Notes under the pieces: generated by a model
What the model saw: only the letters and a program-made list of their open reading frames with translations
The model's database searches: none
What the model was told of the DNA's origin: nothing
Made by a program: the position numbers and the translations under genes
Shown here: positions 58,125-64,000 of the stretch, piece by piece
How positions within the stretch are numbered: the first letter of the stretch is position 1
Layout of the letters: every line of letters begins with the position of its first letter
NCBI RefSeq assembly: GCF_947172395.1
Contig: NC_069102.1
Span: 8,276,442-8,340,441 of the forward strand
DNA: 64,000 nt
DNA from: Bicyclus anynana
Taxonomy: Eukaryota; Arthropoda; Insecta; Lepidoptera; Nymphalidae
Direction: 5' to 3'

Positions 58125-58578
58125 CATCGAACAGTGCGTGATCTATGGTTCCGAGACTTGGTCTCTAATTATGGACCTTATAAGAAGGCTCAGAGTCACA
58201 CAGCGGGTGATGAAACGACTTATGCTAGGAGTATCTCTGCGTGATTGAATCAGTAATGCGGAGGTCGGCAGAAGAACCAAAGTCACCGACACGGCTCAAC
58301 GAGTCGCGAAGCTGAAGTGGGCAAGGCCTATAGTTCGAAGAGCCGATGGACGTTGGTCGTTGGGGTCCCAAGGTGCCAGAACGCCGACCCCGTACTAGAG
58401 AGCGCCGTGTTGGTTGACTCGCCACCAGGTGGACTGACGACATCAAGCGAGTCACGGGGATTCTCTGGATGCAGGCGGCTCAGGATCGTAATGTTTGGAA
58501 GTCCCTACAAAAGGCCTTTGTCTTGCAGTGGATGTCGATCGGCTGATATGATGATGTTGATGATTGTCAGGGACTAAC
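58125..58578 (+). mobile_element. RTE-like LINE 3' fragment
   Basis: Translated piecewise it gives IYGSETWSLIMDLIRRLRVT, then MLGVSLRD, KVTDTAQRVAKLKW and RTKVTD blocks, typical of the C-terminal region of RTE-type endonuclease/reverse transcriptases. It is broken by several stops and shifts. It ends 'gtggatgtcgatcggctgat' plus GAT repeats, the family 3' end. A SINE2 follows 8 bp later. Confidence 0.75.
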
Positions 58579-58585
58579 ATTATAT

Positions 58586-58908
58586 AGAGCTGTGATAGCC
58601 CAGTGGATATGACCTCTGCCTCCCATTCTGGAGGGTGTGGATTCGAATCCGATCGGGGGCATGTACCTCCAAATTTTTCAGTTGTGTGCATTTTAAGAAA
58701 TTAAATATCACGTGTCTCAAACAGTGAAGGAAAAACATCGTTTTTTATTCAACATTCATAATTCTCTGTGTGTGTGAAGTCTGCCGAATCGCATTGAGCC
58801 AGCGTGGTGGACTATTAGTTAGGCCAATGCCTAACCCCTCTCATTCTGAGAGGAGACTCGAGTTCAGCAGTGAGCCGAATATGGGTTGATAATGATGATG
58901 ATAATGAA
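58586..58908 (+). mobile_element. SINE2, full length
   Basis: A box tagcccagtgg, slightly mutated B box, an A/T-rich replacement near 58740, and a 'gatgatgatgataatg' end. Confidence 0.9.
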
Positions 58909-58917
58909 CATTATGTA

Positions 58918-59000
58918 ATATGCTATATTTTATCCCTGTATTCCCATGGGAATGGGGAATGGATCTACGCCGGTGAAACCGTGAGGCTCTGAAGTATTTA
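58918..59000 (+). repeat. Dispersed repeat H, 3' fragment
   Basis: 'ttatccctgtattcccatgg' to 'acgccggtgaaaccgtgagg'. The start and terminus are lost. Confidence 0.4.
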
Positions 59001-59004
59001 ATAA

Positions 59005-59860
59005 ATCTAAAATAGGGTCATTTTATATATTAGGTAACTAATATATAAATGACGACGTTAAAACATTCCATCCCTACGTTATACAGTTTATCATATTCGT
59101 CACACGTAACTAGGAAGTATATAGTATATATATAGTAATATTTTATACACATTTAACTGTAGACCTTATTGTGATCCCTCGAAGGTCTCTACCTAAATGA
59201 ACTTGACTCGACTTTTTTCACTTCCTACACAAAACAATAAAGAGTATCACAGCTGACGAGACTCAGAAGTCGGTTCCATCAAATTCTTTTGAAAAAATCT
59301 GTCTGCGTGGAAAAAATTATCTCAAAAATTTGCATTTTCAAAGATGGCAGGCCTACGGGCGCGTTGCAAAGGGCACGGAGTAAACAATAGTGCACTTTGC
59401 AATTAACTGCGGAACCCGCTCGGAAGACGTATTCACCGCCGCCATATTGCCTGCCAGATTATATACAGCCCGTGGAGCCTCAATGACTAATCAGGGAAAA
59501 AATTGTTTGCTCTCTAGCAGCCGTCGTTACATTGAGGAAAATCCTGGGTCGCCATACTTAAAATACGTAGCAGACACTATTACGCTTCTAGCCAGCACCA
59601 CGTTATATACAAACTCCATAAGTTATGGTGCACCTAAACAGCACAGTAAGCTGCACCATTATTAAGTAAATGGCATCCATTTTACGTATGCTGGACTTTA
59701 GATAAGTAGCTAATTTAAGTAGCTTATTTTTTTAGTATACGGTTTTTACTTGATACTAACTACCTACTGTACCAACCACAAATTAAAAAAAAAAGCTTTT
59801 CGTTAAATCTACAATGTAGGCAATATATTTGTACAGTGTGATTGGCATCTTTATATCATT
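59005..59860. other. No gene supported
   Basis: A 91-codon plus frame (59390-59665) spans a GC-richer patch. No recognisable domain or repeat. Confidence 0.4.
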
Positions 59861-59865
59861 ATTCA

Positions 59866-59998
59866 TCATCATCATTATCAGCCGATGAAGGTCTTGCATG
59901 GACTTCCAAGTACAACGGTCTCGAGACCGTCGTGCTTGGAAGTTCATGCAAGAGGATTTTGTCCAGCAGTGGACGTCTATTAGCTGATACTCATCCAT
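59866..59998. repeat. Fold-back made of two RTE-like 3' ends
   Basis: Arms 59893-59923 and 59925-59955 (tcttgcatggacttccaagt and its inverse) pair at about 28 of 31 positions. One side is bordered by 'catcatcattatcagccgat' and the other by 'cagcagtggacgtctattag'. Both are RTE-type 3'-end sequence in opposite directions. Confidence 0.65.
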
Positions 59999-60000
59999 TG

Positions 60001-60134
60001 GAATCCTCGTAACTTTAATTTTAAGTTTTCGACTATAATTATTACCACCATTAAATTATGACATAACTTGACGTTTCAAAAGTGCTTGTAAACTAAGTCT
60101 AATTGAAATAAATTAATTTTGAATTTTAATAATA
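60001..60134 (+). mobile_element. Non-LTR retrotransposon 3' end with microsatellite tail
   Basis: 'tcctcgtaactttaatttta', 'caaaagtgcttgtaaac' and 'gaattttgaattttaataat' match 33850-33998. The tail runs directly into the GAT array. Confidence 0.65.
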
Positions 60135-60377
<243 letters not shown>

Positions 60378-60379
60378 TT

Positions 60380-61170
60380 AATATTCAAAACGAAACATTC
60401 TTGTTACATATAACACAGAACGGTTTGTCCTGTTTCACGAAATGTAGCTAGCCTGCAAAAACTTTCGACACCTTATTTAGGTTAATTGCACCGAGCGGTA
60501 GGTAACCCGAATCTTTAAATATATTTTTAACTGGAACACCGTGAAAATTAAATAACATTCAAAAGATCGTCTGGTTAGGTATATATTTTTACCGAAAACC
60601 AACATCTTTCGCTTCGGTAGGTATTCTCAACAATACAAAGCAACAAATTAATGGAATTGGCATAAATAGGGGAATCACTGATGTGGTCCTCTGAATCTCA
60701 GGACCATGGGGTGTCTCTTAATATTTATGGTTCCGTTTTTGTACTACGTAGGTACGTTCGAAACCCTAAATAACAAGCGTCGAAATTGATGGACGAAGGG
60801 TATATAAGGGTATAACAAATGGTTTCCGAAAAAATCATACCGACTGAGAGTATTTTATAACTAGCATGACTTAACCAATCAAATACCTGTTATAACTAAT
60901 CCATTTTCAGCGTTTCATCTAGCACCACATATGAAATTGCAGTCACAAATAAATTATGCTCGCGAGGCGAACCCTATATTTAAAATTAGGATTTCAATTT
61001 TGAATACTGCATGTAGGTACCTAGTACCTACCTAACCTATGTTTACCACCTTGAATATTTGAAAAATGAAAACAAAACCTCAAGCATAGAAAAAGCTTAC
61101 TAAGTAGTTACCTTCGGAATTATGATCCGGCTGATATTTCCTGGTAGATACTTTATTGGAACTTTTATTT
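60380..61170. other. No recognisable gene
   Basis: AT-rich. 'ggttccgtttttgtactacg' near 60730, also near 21510, is a small repeat shared within the window. Confidence 0.45.
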
Positions 61171-61175
61171 ATTCT

Positions 61176-61514
61176 GACGGCCTCCGTGGCGCAGTGGTAT
61201 GCGCGGTGGATTTACAAAACGGAGGTCCTGGGTTCGATCCCCGGCTGGGCAAATTGAGATTTTCTAAGTTAGTCCAGGTCTGGCTGGTGGGAGGCTTCCG
61301 CCGTGGCTATTTACCACCCTACAGACAAAGACTTACCGCCAAGCTATTTAGCGTTCCGGTACGATGCCGTGTAGAAACCGAAAGGGGTGTGGATTTTCAT
61401 CATCCTCCTAACAAGTTAGCCCGCTTTTACCTTAGATTGTATCATCACTTACCATCACGTGAGATTGTGGTCAAGTGCTAACTTGTAAAGAATAAAAAAA
61501 AAAAAATAAAAAAA
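61176..61514 (+). mobile_element. SINE1, full length
   Basis: Intact A box (tggcgcagtggt) and B box (gggttcgatcccc), complete body, long A-rich tail. With 14928 it is among the best copies in the window. Confidence 0.93.
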
Positions 61515-61564
61515 AGAAGAATTGAAATATTTTCACAGTTTACAGTTAACATCTTTTTTTACAG

Positions 61565-61720
61565 AACTTGGCTGCCATCATGCCTGATGGTACATAGCCA
61601 ATAGCATGGCATATCCATTACCGGCTATAATGGAAAGCGCTTGCCAGAAGGCCTATTCAATCTCGACTTGAAGTAATCCATGTTGCTTGGCATTCCATAA
61701 CTTCGAATCAAGAACGAATA
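61565..61720 (+). repeat. Dispersed repeat B, 5' part
   Basis: 'acttggctgccatcatgcct' and 'gcgcttgccagaaggcctat' as in the copies at 9100 and 15890, with a short insertion. Confidence 0.55.
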
Positions 61721-61724
61721 GCCA

Positions 61725-62730
61725 ATGTATAATTATTTTGGAATAATCCTAAAGGCTGCCTTGCCTAAATGTATGTTACAGTTCGCTGCTTTACCCTCAT
61801 TCTAGTTTTAGCTCAGTCTAAAATATCTTTTAAATCAATACTGTGCTACCCGCTAGCCTAACTGGATGTTAGGCGGTGCGTTATTATTAGATTTTACTAT
61901 TATACTTCTCTGTATGAGAAAATGTTTTTCCTGTTATACGAGTATTAAATTATCTATACCCCAACACAATAATGTGCTGTAGTCATGATATTGTTATTTA
62001 TTATCTATGAAGTTGTAACTCATAGATAATGTCTATCTCTATGAATTGTCTGTGACAAAATGTCTTCTTGTCAAATTCAATTTCTTGTGTGCAGATGCCT
62101 CCATATAAATATTGTAATGTAATCCCTCAGAATACAGAAAATCCATTTTAATCCACATATAAATTTTATTGTACTATTTTTTTGGTGAAACATTTTTGAA
62201 TAAATGTTGTTCACTAATTTCTTGTTTTCGTCAATTACTTCTTTCACCACGATCATCGATCGCTCGTGCGCATCTTCAAGCTCTGGCCAACAACGAGTAG
62301 GTACTTCCTATTGCATTGCAACCGACGCAAATGTGTTATTAAGAGTTTACCGTGAAGTCACAATGAAATGTATTACTACATACTTATTATCATAATAATC
62401 TGGAAAACAAGAATATTTTGTGTAACATTTTTTATTTTCTGTGTAGTTTCTCTTTCTGTCTGTTTCTGTTTCTGTCTGTTGTAGTGTCGTAGTTCCCTTA
62501 TGCGATTTGATAATTTTCTTTCTTTCTTTCTTTCTAAATGTAGACCGAACTAAATAATCCTGCGTGATACGGGGGTCATCAACTCTTTCATCTTGAATTT
62601 GTAAAACAAAGCCGTAATCGCGTACGAAGTTTTTGATTATTTGACATATTTAATGTACTGGACTACCATGGAGCACGCATTTAATACTTTGTTTTATAAT
62701 TTTCCTTGTGCAGATGAGCCATTTGGGTGC
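61725..62730. other. No gene. (TTTC)n microsatellite
   Basis: A short TTTC repeat lies at 62517-62535. Nothing else is supported. Confidence 0.45.
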
Positions 62731-62734
62731 AACC

Positions 62735-63075
62735 AAAAAACGTCCTTTACGATCCTGACGATGAAATAACAAACGACAATGCTTCCGAAGCAACACAAAA
62801 ACAATCTACACAGCGTCTTCGCCGGCGAAGACGAGGTCCGCGATATCTGACGTCACTCACACGACGTGGGCTTTATACGTCACGATCTCAGGCCAAAACA
62901 CCCTTCCCGAACGGCCCTCTAAGCCTAGGTCCGAGTCTCAGAAGAGACGCCCTTAGAGAGTCGTTCCGCCCATGTACTCTGCTTCTGCCTTTGGGCTCCT
63001 TTAGGCGATGCTTCTGCACTCGCCCAAAATCCCCGGTGACGCCGCTGAGGTCCCATAAGGAGCCTACGGCACTTA
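62735..63075 (+). repeat. Dispersed repeat J, copy 2
   Basis: It matches 29205-29545 block by block. Here the sequence is open for 146 codons (62727-63167), Arg/Ser/Pro-rich, but the other copy is interrupted by stops, so coding is doubtful. Confidence 0.6.
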
Positions 63076-63079
63076 TACA

Positions 63080-63790
63080 ATCAGAAAAAAAAAGGTTCAC
63101 CTTCCTTGCGGAGGTCTATATTTGTCATAACAATTCTCAAGTACCGAAGCTATATCTATGTGTTTAACATCTAAGTCCCGTACAAAAGACGTTCGTTAAT
63201 ATCGACTTGAAGTTTTTTTTTTATTGAGAAAGAATACAACATGGAACTTAAGCTAACTTATCCTAATAACTATACAAATCATGCCCACGTGGAATGGTGG
63301 CAAGAATACTGGCTGCATTTCCGCGCTGGACAGCCAGGCTGATCTTTTGCGCAAAAAATGAGCCAGCCCTTTTGTCACCTGTCGAGGCAACTAGCCGCGG
63401 TGAAATTATTCGGTAAAATTTTTTGGCACTGCGACTCCACTTGAAGTTGAATTTAGATCGTAACTGCGATGTTTTTTAAACGGTGGGTAACTAAACACGG
63501 AAGTCATGTATATGTGTGATCTTGAGTTGAATATCGTCTATTAATACGGGCTTTAAAGGCAGGTAACGTAAGGAACTAATGCATTGCATATATTTCCCAA
63601 CAAACCGAACCATATTCCTGTTCCTGACGTGAGCTTTAAAACTAATGACGTTTAATATCCAGTTATAATTGCACCACGTTCTCGGAATATCGTGCAGAAT
63701 CACATTCAAAGGCTGAGCTTAGTTATTGAAATAAACCCGTAAATGGTGCATTATTATTTTTGTTACGTTTCAATTTTGTTTTAATTCTGT
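63080..63790. other. No recognisable feature
   Basis: Nothing supported. Confidence 0.45.
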
Positions 63791-63795
63791 ACACT

Positions 63796-64000
63796 CATCA
63801 TCATCATCTTTAACAAACTATATTCGACTCACTGATGAGCTCGAGTCTCCTCTCAGAGAGGGGTTAGGCCAATAGTCCACCACGCAGGTCCAATGCTGAA
63901 TGGCAGACTTCACACACGCAGAGAATCAAGAAAATTATCTGGTGTGCAGGTGTCCCCACACAACTGAAAAGTTGGAGGTGCATGCCCCGAACCGTATTCG
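63796..64000 (-). mobile_element. SINE2, cut by the window edge
   Basis: The 'catcatcatc' tail side, 'actgatgagctcgagtctcc', and 'aagttggaggtgcatgcccc' leading into the tRNA-like head, which lies beyond the window. Confidence 0.85.

Overview
The window looks like nuclear DNA of a moth or butterfly (Lepidoptera). It is AT-rich and gene-poor, has short insect-type introns, and is packed with tRNA-derived SINEs, hAT-like MITEs, Helitron-like ends (CTAGT-terminated hairpins) and non-LTR retrotransposon tails of the kind common in lepidopteran genomes. The order is an inference from repeat character; the species cannot be named from the sequence. There is no bacterial or viral gene content. Four host genes can be supported: RPB5 (RNA polymerase I/II/III shared subunit, minus strand, six exons, 19869-26171), a LEPROT/VPS55-family membrane protein (plus strand, 27132-34265), and two intronless Arp3 genes arranged head to head (Arp3-like paralogue on minus, 40825-42084; canonical Arp3 on plus, 43757-45013). 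Layout: 1-19.8 kb holds no convincing gene, only SINEs, MITEs, two copies of a ~130-bp tandem array and a hairpin with perfect 119-nt arms. 19.8-26.2 kb is RPB5, whose introns are largely repeats. 26.2-27.1 kb is the divergent interval between RPB5 and LEPROT. 27.1-34.4 kb is LEPROT, whose main introns carry nested hAT MITEs and a 1.9-kb fold-back element. 34.4-40.8 kb is repeats, including a second fold-back copy and a hAT MITE full of CCGACTAGTCGG palindromes. 40.8-45.8 kb is the Arp3 pair. 45.9-50.9 kb is a broken jockey-like LINE (minus) split by a younger LINE (plus) with an intact 816-codon frame. 51-64 kb is again SINEs, LINE tails and a pure (GAT)n tract of 243 bp. RPB5 and LEPROT are divergent housekeeping genes about 960 bp apart (transcription core; endosome-to-vacuole sorting). 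Arp3 is the actin-like nucleating subunit of the Arp2/3 complex. Its inverted neighbour keeps an open 419-codon frame but has changed two actin-fold nucleotide-site residues, one 13-residue stretch and the whole C-terminal tail. The most interesting items are this Arp3 inverted duplication and the LEPROT exon 1/exon 2 junction, which is one nucleotide out of frame unless a candidate single-nucleotide exon at 27326 is used (or the assembly has lost a T). Next come the long inverted repeats and two unidentified reading frames inside introns.
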